A stretch of 64,000 bases of DNA from Pseudomonas peradeniyensis (GTDB taxonomy: Bacteria > Pseudomonadota > Gammaproteobacteria > Pseudomonadales > Pseudomonadaceae), in contig NZ_JABWRJ020000003.1 of NCBI RefSeq assembly GCF_014268935.2, positions 921,501 to 985,500 on the forward strand, read 5' to 3'. Under the pieces are notes generated by a model that was not told where the DNA came from, searched no databases, and saw only the letters and a program-made list of their open reading frames with translations. Shown piece after piece: positions 7,956-15,677 of the stretch. Position 1 is the first letter of the stretch. Every line of letters starts with the position of its first letter. The translations under genes and the position numbers were made by a program.

Positions 7956-10022
7956 ATGAACAACAATAATAGCCTGCTACGCCACATTCCGTGGCTGGCG
8001 CTGGCAGTCATAGGGGCCTGCGCGCTGGGTGTGGTTGCCCTGCGTCGCGGTGAGGCAATCAACGCCTTGTGGATCGTGGTCGCGGCAGTGGCCCTCTACC
8101 TGGTCGCCTACCGTTACTACAGCCTGTTCATCGCCACCAAGGTGATGCAGCTCGACCCCCGCCGGGCCACGCCCGCGGTACTCAACAACGATGGCCTGGA
8201 CTACGTCCCGACCAACAAGCACATTCTCTTCGGCCATCACTTCGCCGCCATCGCCGGCGCCGGCCCGCTCGTGGGCCCGGTCCTCGCCGCGCAGATGGGC
8301 TACCTGCCCGGCACGCTGTGGCTGATCGCCGGCGTAGTGCTGGCCGGCGCGGTGCAGGACTTCATGGTCCTGTTCCTCTCCACCCGCCGCAACGGCCGCT
8401 CGCTGGGCGACATGGTCCGTGAGGAAATGGGCCGCATCCCCGGCACCATCGCCCTGTTCGGCTGCTTCCTGATCATGATCATCATCCTTGCGGTGCTGGC
8501 GCTGATCGTGGTCAAGGCCCTGGCCGAGAGCCCGTGGGGCATGTTCACGGTGATGGCGACCATCCCGATCGCGATGTTCATGGGCATCTACATGCGCTAC
8601 ATCCGCCCGGGCCGCATCGGTGAGATCTCGGTCATCGGCGTGGTCCTGCTGCTGCTGTCGATCTGGCTGGGGGGCCAGATCGCTGCGGATCCGGTGTGGG
8701 GCCCGGCATTCACCTTCACCGGCGTGCAGATCACCTGGATGCTGGTCGGCTACGGTTTCGTCGCCGCCGTGCTGCCGGTGTGGCTGGTGCTGGCGCCGCG
8801 TGACTACCTGTCGACCTTCCTCAAGATCGGCACCATCGTCGGCCTGGCCATCGGCATCCTGATCATCGCGCCCGAACTGAAGATGCCGGCGCTGACCCAG
8901 TTCACCGACGGCACCGGCCCGGTGTGGAAGGGCACCCTGTTCCCGTTCCTGTTCATCACCATCGCCTGCGGCGCGGTGTCCGGCTTCCACGCGCTGATCT
9001 CCTCGGGGACCACGCCCAAGCTGCTGGACAATGAAACCAACGCTCGCTACATCGGCTACGGCGGCATGCTCATGGAGTCGTTCGTCGCCATCATGGCCAT
9101 GGTCGCCGCCTCGGTGATCGAGCCGGGCGTGTACTTCGCCATGAACAGCCCGGCCGCGGTGGTCGGTGCCGACGTTGTCTCGGTGGCGCAGACCGTCAGC
9201 AGCTGGGGCTTCATGATCACCCCCGAGCAGCTCGAGGCCACCGCCCGTGACATCGGCGAGCACACCATCCTGGCCCGTGCCGGTGGCGCGCCGACCCTGG
9301 CGGTCGGTATCGCGCAGATCCTCCATCAGGTGCTGCCGGGCGAGAACACCATGGCGTTCTGGTACCACTTCGCCATTCTGTTCGAGGCACTGTTCATCCT
9401 GACCGCCGTGGACGCCGGTACCCGCGCCGGGCGTTTCATGTTGCAGGACCTGCTGGGCAGCTTCGTGCCAGCGCTGAAACGCACCGAGTCGTGGACCGCC
9501 AACCTGATCGGCACCGCCGGTTGCGTGGCGCTGTGGGGCTACCTGCTGTACCAGGGCGTGATCGACCCGCTGGGTGGTATCAACACCCTGTGGCCGCTGT
9601 TCGGCATCTCCAACCAGATGCTCGCCGGCATCGCCCTGATGCTCGGCACCGTGGTGCTGATCAAGATGAAGCGCCAGCGCTACGTCTGGGTCACCCTGCT
9701 GCCGGCCGTGTGGCTGCTGATCTGCACCACCACCGCGGGCCTGATCAAGCTGTTCGACCCGAACCCGGCGGTCGGCTTCCTGGCCCTGGCCAAGAAGTAC
9801 AGCACCGCGCTGGACGCCGGCCAGGTGCTGGCCCCGGCCAAGGACATCGGCCAGATGCAGCACGTGATCTTCAACGCCTACACCAACGCCGGCCTGACCG
9901 TGCTGTTCCTGGTGGTGGTGTTCAGCGTGCTGTTCTTCGCCGTCAAGGTCGGCCTCGCCGCCCTGGGTCGCAAGGAGCGCAGCGACAAGGAAACCCCGTT
10001 CCAGGCCCTGCCTGACGCTTGA
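7956..10022 (+). CDS. cstA: Carbon starvation protein CstA-type transporter
   Basis: A 688-residue polytopic membrane protein of the CstA/BtsT family, whose studied members import pyruvate or peptides when carbon is scarce. Typical motifs include HHFAAIAGAGPLVGPVLAAQ (residues about 90-109) and GFHALISSGTTPKLL. GGAAG precedes the ATG. The small ybdD-like gene and then a COG0523 GTPase follow, the same gene set as btsT-yjiX-yjiA in enterics. The membrane topology looks complete. Confidence 0.93.
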   Translation: MNNNNSLLRHIPWLALAVIGACALGVVALRRGEAINALWIVVAAVALYLVAYRYYSLFIATKVMQLDPRRATPAVLNNDGLDYVPTNKHILFGHHFAAIAGAGPLVGPVLAAQMGYLPGTLWLIAGVVLAGAVQDFMVLFLSTRRNGRSLGDMVREEMGRIPGTIALFGCFLIMIIILAVLALIVVKALAESPWGMFTVMATIPIAMFMGIYMRYIRPGRIGEISVIGVVLLLLSIWLGGQIAADPVWGPAFTFTGVQITWMLVGYGFVAAVLPVWLVLAPRDYLSTFLKIGTIVGLAIGILIIAPELKMPALTQFTDGTGPVWKGTLFPFLFITIACGAVSGFHALISSGTTPKLLDNETNARYIGYGGMLMESFVAIMAMVAASVIEPGVYFAMNSPAAVVGADVVSVAQTVSSWGFMITPEQLEATARDIGEHTILARAGGAPTLAVGIAQILHQVLPGENTMAFWYHFAILFEALFILTAVDAGTRAGRFMLQDLLGSFVPALKRTESWTANLIGTAGCVALWGYLLYQGVIDPLGGINTLWPLFGISNQMLAGIALMLGTVVLIKMKRQRYVWVTLLPAVWLLICTTTAGLIKLFDPNPAVGFLALAKKYSTALDAGQVLAPAKDIGQMQHVIFNAYTNAGLTVLFLVVVFSVLFFAVKVGLAALGRKERSDKETPFQALPDA

Positions 10023-10035
10023 GAGGACCGCCGCG

Positions 10036-10233
10036 ATGTTCAACGACCTGGGTCGACTGGGTAAGTACCTGGGGCAGGCCGCCCGCCTGATGGTCGGCAT
10101 GCCCGACTACGACAACTATGTCGAGCACATGCAGAAGAAGCACCCGGACAAGCCGGTGATGAGCTACGAGGAGTTCTTCCGAGAGCGCCAGGAAGCGCGT
10201 TATGGTGGCAAGTCCGGGCCCAAGTGCTGTTGA
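10036..10233 (+). CDS. YbdD/YjiX-family small protein (DUF466)
   Basis: A 65-residue soluble protein with the family pattern MVGMPDYDNYVEHM...HPDKPVMSYEEFFRERQEARYGG and a C-terminal KCC. It starts 13 bases after cstA and is co-transcribed with it. In enterics the paralogue is needed for activity of the partner transporter; the same is inferred here. Confidence 0.92.
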   Translation: MFNDLGRLGKYLGQAARLMVGMPDYDNYVEHMQKKHPDKPVMSYEEFFRERQEARYGGKSGPKCC

Positions 10234-10253
10234 ACCCGCGACACGCGTGAACC

Positions 10254-10283
10254 AGTGGGAGCCCGGGCAACCGGGCTCCCACT
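10254..10283 (+). terminator. Hairpin with GCAA tetraloop between ybdD-like gene and the GTPase gene
   Basis: A perfect 13-bp stem (AGTGGGAGCCCGG, 10254-10266, with 10271-10283) closed by a GNRA-type GCAA loop, followed by TTCATTTTC. It looks like a weak terminator or attenuator lowering transcription of the GTPase relative to cstA. Confidence 0.65.
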
Positions 10284-10311
10284 TTCATTTTCAGCTGCAG
10301 GAGACAACCGC

Positions 10312-11304
10312 GTGCAAACGCCGATTCCCGTTACCGTGCTGACCGGCTTCCTTGGCGCCGGCAAGACCACATTGCTCAAGCACATGCTCAAGGCCGAGCA
10401 TGGCCTGAAGCTCGCCGTGATCGAGAACGAATTCAGCGAGGCCGGCATCGACAGCCAGCTGCTGGGCGATGAACCGGTGCAGGTCATGACCCTGGCCAAC
10501 GGCTGCGTGTGCTGCAGCATCCATGGCGACCTGACCCGGGCCCTGTACCTGCTGCTCGAACGGCTGGATGCCGGTGAAATCGCCTTCGATCGCCTGGTCA
10601 TCGAATGCACCGGCCTTGCCGACCCGGCGCCGGTGGCGCAGACCTTCTTCATCGATGAAGAGTTGCGTGAGCGCTATATCCTCGACGGCATCATCACCCT
10701 GGTCGACACCGCCCACGCCGAGCTGCACCTGACCCAGGCCATCGCCCAGGCCCAGGTCGGCTTCGCCGACCGCCTGCTGCTGAGCAAGACCGACCTGGTC
10801 GAGCCACAGGTGGTCGACGCCCTGCACGAGCGCTTGGCGCGTATCAATGGCCGTGCGGCGATCCGCGTGGTCGAGCACGGCCGCATCGACCTGGCCGAAC
10901 TACTCGATGTGCGCGGCTTCAACCTCAACCCGGACCTGGGCATCAGCCTCAAGCCCACTTTGCGCCCGCTGCTCAAGCCCGCTACCCCTGACCGTATCTC
11001 GACGTTGGTGCTGCGCACCGAAACGCCGTTGGACATTGATCGGCTCAGCGACTTCATGAACGAGCTGCTGGAAGAGCACGGCAAGCAATTGCTGCGCTAC
11101 AAGGGGGTACTGAACATTGCCGGCGAGGACCGCCGCCTGGTGTTCCAAGGGGTGCTGAAGCTGTACGGGTTTGACTGGGACGCCGAGTGGAAGGAAGGCG
11201 AGATGCGCGAAAGCGTGATGGTGTTTATCGCCGATGAGTTGCCGGAGGAGAAAATTCGGATAGGGTTTGAGGCGTTGAGTCACGAGGGAGTCAGAAGTAT
11301 CTGA
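10312..11304 (+). CDS. yjiA: COG0523 GTPase, YjiA-type metal chaperone
   Basis: 330 residues. The GTG start at 10312 follows a strong CAGGAGA and gives the usual N-terminus MQTPIPVTVLTGFLGAGKTT; an upstream GTG inside the hairpin is rejected. Walker A GFLGAGKTT, the family zinc-binding motif NGCVCCSI, and the guanine-specificity SKTDLV are present. A CobW C-terminal domain follows (VLRTETPLDIDRL...). Proteins of this family bind Zn or other transition metals; in this operon context the link to the CstA transporter is conserved but unexplained. Confidence 0.9.
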   Translation: MQTPIPVTVLTGFLGAGKTTLLKHMLKAEHGLKLAVIENEFSEAGIDSQLLGDEPVQVMTLANGCVCCSIHGDLTRALYLLLERLDAGEIAFDRLVIECTGLADPAPVAQTFFIDEELRERYILDGIITLVDTAHAELHLTQAIAQAQVGFADRLLLSKTDLVEPQVVDALHERLARINGRAAIRVVEHGRIDLAELLDVRGFNLNPDLGISLKPTLRPLLKPATPDRISTLVLRTETPLDIDRLSDFMNELLEEHGKQLLRYKGVLNIAGEDRRLVFQGVLKLYGFDWDAEWKEGEMRESVMVFIADELPEEKIRIGFEALSHEGVRSI

Positions 11305-11310
11305 CTTGCT

Positions 11311-11337
11311 AATGCCGCCTTATGGCGGCATTTTTTT
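11311..11337 (+). terminator. Rho-independent terminator of yjiA
   Basis: AATGCCGCC (11311-11319) pairs with GGCGGCATT (11324-11332) across TTAT and runs into seven Ts. Confidence 0.95.
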
Positions 11338-11367
11338 ACCTCTACTTACTCAAGCGAGGAAGACCGA

Positions 11368-11643
11368 ATGAACCTTCACAAAGGGACGGATTTTGATGAC
11401 TTCCTTTTGGAGGAAGGCCTGGCTGAAGTGGTATCTGAGGCGGCACTCAAGCAGGTGCTTATCTGGCAATTGATGCAATGCATCAAGAAGATTCACATCG
11501 CAAGCGACGATGGCGTTCAGGGGCTGGAGCGCGTTGCCAACCAGGCGAGTGACGCCAACCCAGCGCATAACATAACCAGCACAGTGGGGCTTGTGCCCAC
11601 GGCGCTGGATATCAAGTTCGTCAGGGCAGCCAGCAGTTGGTGA
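11368..11643 (+). pseudogene. Truncated XRE-type antitoxin/regulator
   Basis: The first ~41 residues (MNLHKGTDFDDFLLEEGLAE... to QLMQCIKK) look like the N-terminus of the small XRE-family antitoxins that begin M-N-x-H-x-G-x-x-FDDFL-x-EEG and then carry a helix-turn-helix. After about base 11490 the reading frame no longer resembles that family, has no HTH, and runs antisense through the 3' end of the MFS gene to a chance stop at 11643. No toxin gene is adjacent. I read it as a gene cut by insertion of the low-GC segment that starts here. GCGAGGAAG lies upstream of the ATG. Confidence 0.6.
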
Positions 11644-12665
11644 ACAAGAGCGATTAGTGCCATGGCAGGAGAAGCAGCTCCTGTTGACTGCCTGCTTGCC
11701 AGTGACAGACTCACTGGGTATGCCATTCCCTGAGCTACAAGCATCAGGCAATAGGGTAGCCAGATCGCGTAAGCCGAGTTTTTCAACAGTGATGATGCAA
11801 TAAGCATGATGAGTGCGCCAAGTAACAGCAAAGCGCTCGAAAATCGAAGCATCGTTACTTCGTTGTTACCGGTTGCAAGGGTGCTTGCCAGACGAGTGCC
11901 GAGCAGATAGGCAATGCTGATTGGCCATCCCAATAGCCCATATTCCCACATGGACCAGTTGAAGGACTGCTGGAGAAGCAAGGGCGCTGTACTGCTAAAT
12001 ACGACGATGATGGAGTACCCAAAACCTCCAGCAAGCACAGGTAGAATGAAGCGTGGTTGCACAATGAGCTTATGGAGATGGGTACTCTCATCTGTTCGGC
12101 ACGGGAGAACTATGTGCTGAGCTGCGATATTCCAGCCTTTCAGTGTTGCCATGAGTACACAGGGCATCGCGATGAGCAGCATGGCCACTCGCCAGTTCGT
12201 GAGCGTAGCAATCATCGCTCCGATAAACTGGGAGGCCCCGAGTGAGAGTACGAAGCAAAGTGAAAGGCTGCTATATGCGCGTGTCAGATCCTTGCCATCA
12301 TACTGTTCGACCAGCAACGCACGAGCGGCAACTGATATGCCGCCTGCCAGGGCTCCCTGAAGCAGGCGTAGAACAAGAAATGCCCAGGCAACGGGTGATA
12401 CTGCGAGCAGAAATGTGCAACAGCCGTAGAGTAGTAGCGTCCAGGTCAGCATACGGCTTGAACCGAGAGTGACCCCCAACCGACCCCATAGCATTACGCA
12501 TGCCCCCATTCCTCCGAGAAACAGGCTCAGGCTGAGTGCGGCGAATTCATCTGTTGCATTCAGATCGTCAGCAATGGCCGGGAGCATGGGTAGGTAGAAG
12601 GTTATACCCGACTGGCACAACAGTACTGCTAAGCAACTGAAGTAGAGAATTCGCCGTTTGGTCAT
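11517..12665 (-). CDS. MFS exporter, Bcr/CflA-like
   Basis: 382 residues with about 12 predicted membrane segments. The N-terminal pattern (FYLPMLPAIADDLNA, then FLGGMGACVMLWGRLGVTLGSSR) follows the drug:H+ antiporter-1 layout of Bcr/CflA exporters. Its ATG overlaps the TGA of the upstream oxoamine synthase gene (ATGA, 12662-12665), so the two are translationally coupled. It probably exports the product of that enzyme or confers resistance to it. Codon use and GC are lower than in neighbouring genes. Substrate unknown. Confidence 0.85.
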   Translation of the reverse strand: MTKRRILYFSCLAVLLCQSGITFYLPMLPAIADDLNATDEFAALSLSLFLGGMGACVMLWGRLGVTLGSSRMLTWTLLLYGCCTFLLAVSPVAWAFLVLRLLQGALAGGISVAARALLVEQYDGKDLTRAYSSLSLCFVLSLGASQFIGAMIATLTNWRVAMLLIAMPCVLMATLKGWNIAAQHIVLPCRTDESTHLHKLIVQPRFILPVLAGGFGYSIIVVFSSTAPLLLQQSFNWSMWEYGLLGWPISIAYLLGTRLASTLATGNNEVTMLRFSSALLLLGALIMLIASSLLKNSAYAIWLPYCLMLVAQGMAYPVSLSLASRQSTGAASPAMALIALVHQLLAALTNLISSAVGTSPTVLVMLCAGLASLAWLATRSSP

Positions 12666-13903
12666 GGCTGAGTGTTCAGTAAATGGGCGATGGCAGGGTT
12701 GCTGTCCAGGTACTCAGCGACACTCCGGCAGAAGCTCTCGATTTCACCAGGCTGCATATCTGCTCTGAGCGTAATGCGCAGTGCTGCAGCATTCTTGGGT
12801 ACGACAGGAAAGAAGACGGCTGAGGTGAGGAACCCGTTGTTGGCCAGGAAGGTCGACGCAGCAATGGCATCTTCAGCCTCTCCAAGCGGTATTAGCCTGA
12901 TAGGAGATGTTGATCCAGCATGAGGTGTGGGCAAAAGCCTGTCGAACAGTTCGATGTTGTTTCTCAACGCTTGCTGCAGCGTATTCAGCAGAGGGCTGGA
13001 GTGAAGTCGGGCGGAGGCCCGGCCTGCACCGATAGCTGCGGCATTGAGACTTTGGGACCAGTTGGTAGGACCGCCATATCTTTGTACAAGGTGTTTCTGT
13101 TGGGTATTTGCCAGCATGACCAGGCCACCGCTTGCGGCAAATGCTTTCCCCAAGGACGCTACAATGATGACCCCTTCATCCAGCTCCTGTAGTTGCCCCC
13201 TGACAAAGCCCTGCCCAAAAACACCTACCGTAGAAAGGGCATGTGAGTCGTCCAAGTACAAGAACAAACCGTAGCGCTCCTTGAGGTACAGCAAGGCGTC
13301 CATGTGTGCCGTCCCGCCCATGCTGTAGTAGCCGTCTGTAACATAGGCAACCCTTCCATGTTGCCTGCAGATGCTCTCGAGTTGGTCCATATCGTTATGG
13401 GGAAGCGTCTGGACCTCGGTCTCATCCGCACAAGCTGCTTTGATATGGTTCAGGGAGTAGTGGGCAAACTTGTCGAACACCATATGGGGCGACATTCCAT
13501 CGGTGAAAATGCCTGCGGCAACAAGAGGCAATACTCCAGAGCTTGCTGCGCTGCATGACAATGTGGCCAGAGACGCGCATCCAAACAGTTCGGACAGTTC
13601 AGCCTCATATTGGTCTAGCACTTGAAGCTGGCAGCGATTGCGCGAGTTGGCGATACGTAGGGTGCGCGAATTTTCCAACTCTTCGATCGCCCCTTGGAGG
13701 ATATCCGGGTGGTAGTCCAGCCCAAGATAGGAGGTCGTACAGAAGTGTTGCAGCGTCCTGCCGTGTTGGTCCTGAAGTAGATTTCTGGCGATGGGCTGCA
13801 CCTGCAATCCGCAAAGATGCTTGGCATACGATGTCTGCCAGTCCGGCTCGGACTTTTGAATCATGCTCCTGTAATTGGTGAATCGATTTCGAGTGACTGC
13901 CAT
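12662..13903 (-). CDS. PLP-dependent alpha-oxoamine synthase family enzyme
   Basis: 413 residues, fold-type I PLP enzyme of the AONS/KBL/ALAS/SPT/CqsA group, which condense an amino acid with an acyl thioester and lose CO2 to give an alpha-aminoketone. Visible: the Schiff-base lysine K253 in VASLGKAFAASGG, the cofactor aspartate in YLDDSHALSTVG (D218, H221), and DGYYSMGGTAHMD (190-202). The usual Gly-Ser-Gly-Gly-Ser-Arg element is replaced by RIANSRNRC. The start at 13903 is chosen for its AGGAAG 8 bases upstream; a longer frame begins at 14047 without a ribosome site. It is not next to biotin, haem or threonine genes, so a secondary metabolite or signal is likely. Product unknown. Confidence 0.82.
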   Translation of the reverse strand: MAVTRNRFTNYRSMIQKSEPDWQTSYAKHLCGLQVQPIARNLLQDQHGRTLQHFCTTSYLGLDYHPDILQGAIEELENSRTLRIANSRNRCQLQVLDQYEAELSELFGCASLATLSCSAASSGVLPLVAAGIFTDGMSPHMVFDKFAHYSLNHIKAACADETEVQTLPHNDMDQLESICRQHGRVAYVTDGYYSMGGTAHMDALLYLKERYGLFLYLDDSHALSTVGVFGQGFVRGQLQELDEGVIIVASLGKAFAASGGLVMLANTQQKHLVQRYGGPTNWSQSLNAAAIGAGRASARLHSSPLLNTLQQALRNNIELFDRLLPTPHAGSTSPIRLIPLGEAEDAIAASTFLANNGFLTSAVFFPVVPKNAAALRITLRADMQPGEIESFCRSVAEYLDSNPAIAHLLNTQP

Positions 13904-13915
13904 GTCAAACACTTC

Positions 13916-13950
13916 CTGCAATGGTGTGGAGCAAGCAGTGTGCATTGCAG
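13916..13950 (-). promoter_or_regulatory. Inverted repeat covering the ribosome site of the oxoamine synthase gene
   Basis: CTGCAATG (13916-13923) and CATTGCAG (13943-13950) are perfect 8-base arms 19 bases apart. In the mRNA the 3' arm shares bases with the AGGAAG ribosome site, so a hairpin could hide it; as DNA it could be a repressor operator. Either reading is inference. Confidence 0.4.
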
Positions 13951-14092
13951 GAAAGCGTCGGTATGTCCGAAGCCGGGTGTTTTGACCGAGGTAATTCTCC
14001 GAGAAGAGCGTCAGAAATACCTTGGTGTGTAGCGGAGAATTAAACAATCACGTTCAAGGTTTTGTAGGATATGCATGCGTCCACACAAGGCA

Positions 14093-14123
14093 CAAAAAAG
14101 CCCGGCACATGGCCGGGTTTTTT
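14093..14123 (-). terminator. Terminator of glyA (usable from both strands)
   Basis: CCCGGC (14101-14106) and GCCGGG (14112-14117) form a stem flanked by six As on the left and six Ts on the right, so it can stop transcription in both directions. It closes glyA on the minus strand. Confidence 0.9.
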
Positions 14124-14142
14124 CACATCAGGCGTCTGCCAA

Positions 14143-15396
14143 TCAGTTGCCGTATACCGGCAGCTTCTTGCAGATGGCCTTGACCTTCTCACGCACGGCG
14201 TCGATCACCGCTTCGTTGTTCAGATCAGCCAGGATGTCGCAGATCCAGCCGGCCAGTTCGCGGCACTCGGCTTCCTTGAAGCCACGGGTGGTGACGGCTG
14301 GGGTGCCGAAACGCAGGCCCGAGGTGACGAACGGCGAACGTGGGTCGTTCGGAACCGAGTTCTTGTTGACGGTGATGAAGGCCTTGCCCAGGGCGGCGTC
14401 GGCGTCCTTACCGGAGATTTCCTGCTTGATCAGCGACAGCAGGAACAGGTGGTTCTGGGTGCCGCCGGAGACGACGTCGAAACCACGCTCGATGAACACT
14501 TCGGCCATGGCCTGGGCGTTCTTCACCACTTGCTGCTGGTAGGCCTTGAACTCAGGCTGCAGCGCTTCCTTGAAGCAGATCGCCTTGGCGGCAATGACGT
14601 GCTCCAGCGGGCCGCCCTGGGCGCCCGGGAAGACCGCGGAGTTCAGCTTCTTCTCGATGTCGGCGTTGGCACGGGCCAGGATCAGGCCGCCACGTGGACC
14701 GCGCAGGGTCTTGTGGGTGGTGGTGGTGACTACGTCGGCGAACGGAACAGGGTTCGGGTACACGCCGGCGGCGACCAGGCCAGCCACGTGGGCCATGTCG
14801 ACGAACAGGTAGGCACCGACCTTGTCGGCGATTTCACGGAAGCGTGGGAAGTCCAGGACCTGCGAGTAGGCGGAGAAGCCGGCGACGATCATCTTCGGCT
14901 TGTGCTCCAGGGCCAGTGCCTCGACTTCGTCGTAGTTGATCAGGCCGTTGGCGTCGATGCCGTACTGGATGGCGTTGTACAGCTTGCCCGAGGAGGAAAC
15001 GCTGGCGCCGTGGGTCAGGTGACCGCCGTGGGCCAGGCTCATGCCCAGGATGGTGTCACCGGCCGACAGCAGGGCCAGGTAGACAGCGGCGTTGGCCTGG
15101 GAACCGGCGTGCGGCTGGACGTTGGCGTAGTCGGCACCGAACAGTTCCTTGGCGCGGTCGATGGCCAGCTGCTCGACGACGTCGACGTACTCGCAACCAC
15201 CGTAGTAACGCTTGCCTGGGTAGCCTTCGGCGTACTTGTTGGTCAGTACCGAACCCTGGGCCTCCATGACCGCCGGGCTGGTGTAGTTTTCCGAAGCGAT
15301 CAGCTCGATATGCTCTTCCTGGCGCAGGGCTTCTTGCTGCATGGCTTCGAAGAGCTCGGCGTCGTACTTGGCAATGGTCAAATCACGGCTGAACAT
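14143..15396 (-). CDS. glyA: Serine hydroxymethyltransferase
   Basis: 417 residues, cytoplasmic PLP enzyme interconverting serine and glycine with transfer of a C1 unit to tetrahydrofolate. The start MFSRDLTIAKYD at 15396 is preferred over an upstream ATG at 15408 because TTGAGGA precedes it. Family motifs are intact: HIELIASENYTS, YPGKRYYGG and VVTTTTHKTLRGPRGG with the PLP lysine. Its position beside morA suggests the second glyA locus of P. putida-type genomes. Confidence 0.95.
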   Translation of the reverse strand: MFSRDLTIAKYDAELFEAMQQEALRQEEHIELIASENYTSPAVMEAQGSVLTNKYAEGYPGKRYYGGCEYVDVVEQLAIDRAKELFGADYANVQPHAGSQANAAVYLALLSAGDTILGMSLAHGGHLTHGASVSSSGKLYNAIQYGIDANGLINYDEVEALALEHKPKMIVAGFSAYSQVLDFPRFREIADKVGAYLFVDMAHVAGLVAAGVYPNPVPFADVVTTTTHKTLRGPRGGLILARANADIEKKLNSAVFPGAQGGPLEHVIAAKAICFKEALQPEFKAYQQQVVKNAQAMAEVFIERGFDVVSGGTQNHLFLLSLIKQEISGKDADAALGKAFITVNKNSVPNDPRSPFVTSGLRFGTPAVTTRGFKEAECRELAGWICDILADLNNEAVIDAVREKVKAICKKLPVYGN

Positions 15397-15568
15397 GGCG
15401 GTCCTCAAGGATCGGGCAGAATTGGGGGTGCATTCTAACCGATTGATTCGCTGCTGGCATATGAAGTGGCATCAAGTCGCGGACCAATGGCCCTCATGTT
15501 GCAACCCGCGCCGTTTCTGGGCTGGAATTGACTTCGGGGTCCGGTTTTTCTGGCCGCATGGGGTCAGC

Positions 15569-15649
15569 GTGGGAGCGGGCTTGCCCCGCGATTTGGCCGT
15601 CAAATGATGTGGCCACGGCTTGGCCATCGCGGGGCAAGCCCGCTCCCAC
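15569..15649. repeat. REP pair (short arms)
   Basis: 24-base inverted arms at 15569-15592 and 15626-15649, in the gap between the glyA promoter region and the end of morA. Confidence 0.92.
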
Positions 15650-15677
15650 GACGTTCGCAAAGAAACCCGCGGCGCGA

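Larger units (their letters stand above)
11490..14070. mobile_element. Low-GC inserted segment (genomic islet)
   Basis: Base composition drops compared with the flanks (for example 29 of 60 bases are G/C in 12061-12120 by hand count) and rises again at glyA. The left edge coincides with loss of homology in the truncated antitoxin gene; the right edge lies in the AT-rich stretch before the glyA terminator. It contains two genes. No integrase, tRNA or flanking direct repeat was found, so the mechanism of entry is not visible and the edges are approximate. Confidence 0.5.

Noticed and set aside
7977..10100. Long minus-strand open frame opposite cstA
   Set aside because: Composition (His/Gln/Arg/Gly/Asp-rich) is that of an antisense frame of a GC-rich membrane protein gene.
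11490..14070. Direct repeats bounding the low-GC islet
   Set aside because: Only a shared CGTTCA was seen near the two edges, which is no better than chance.
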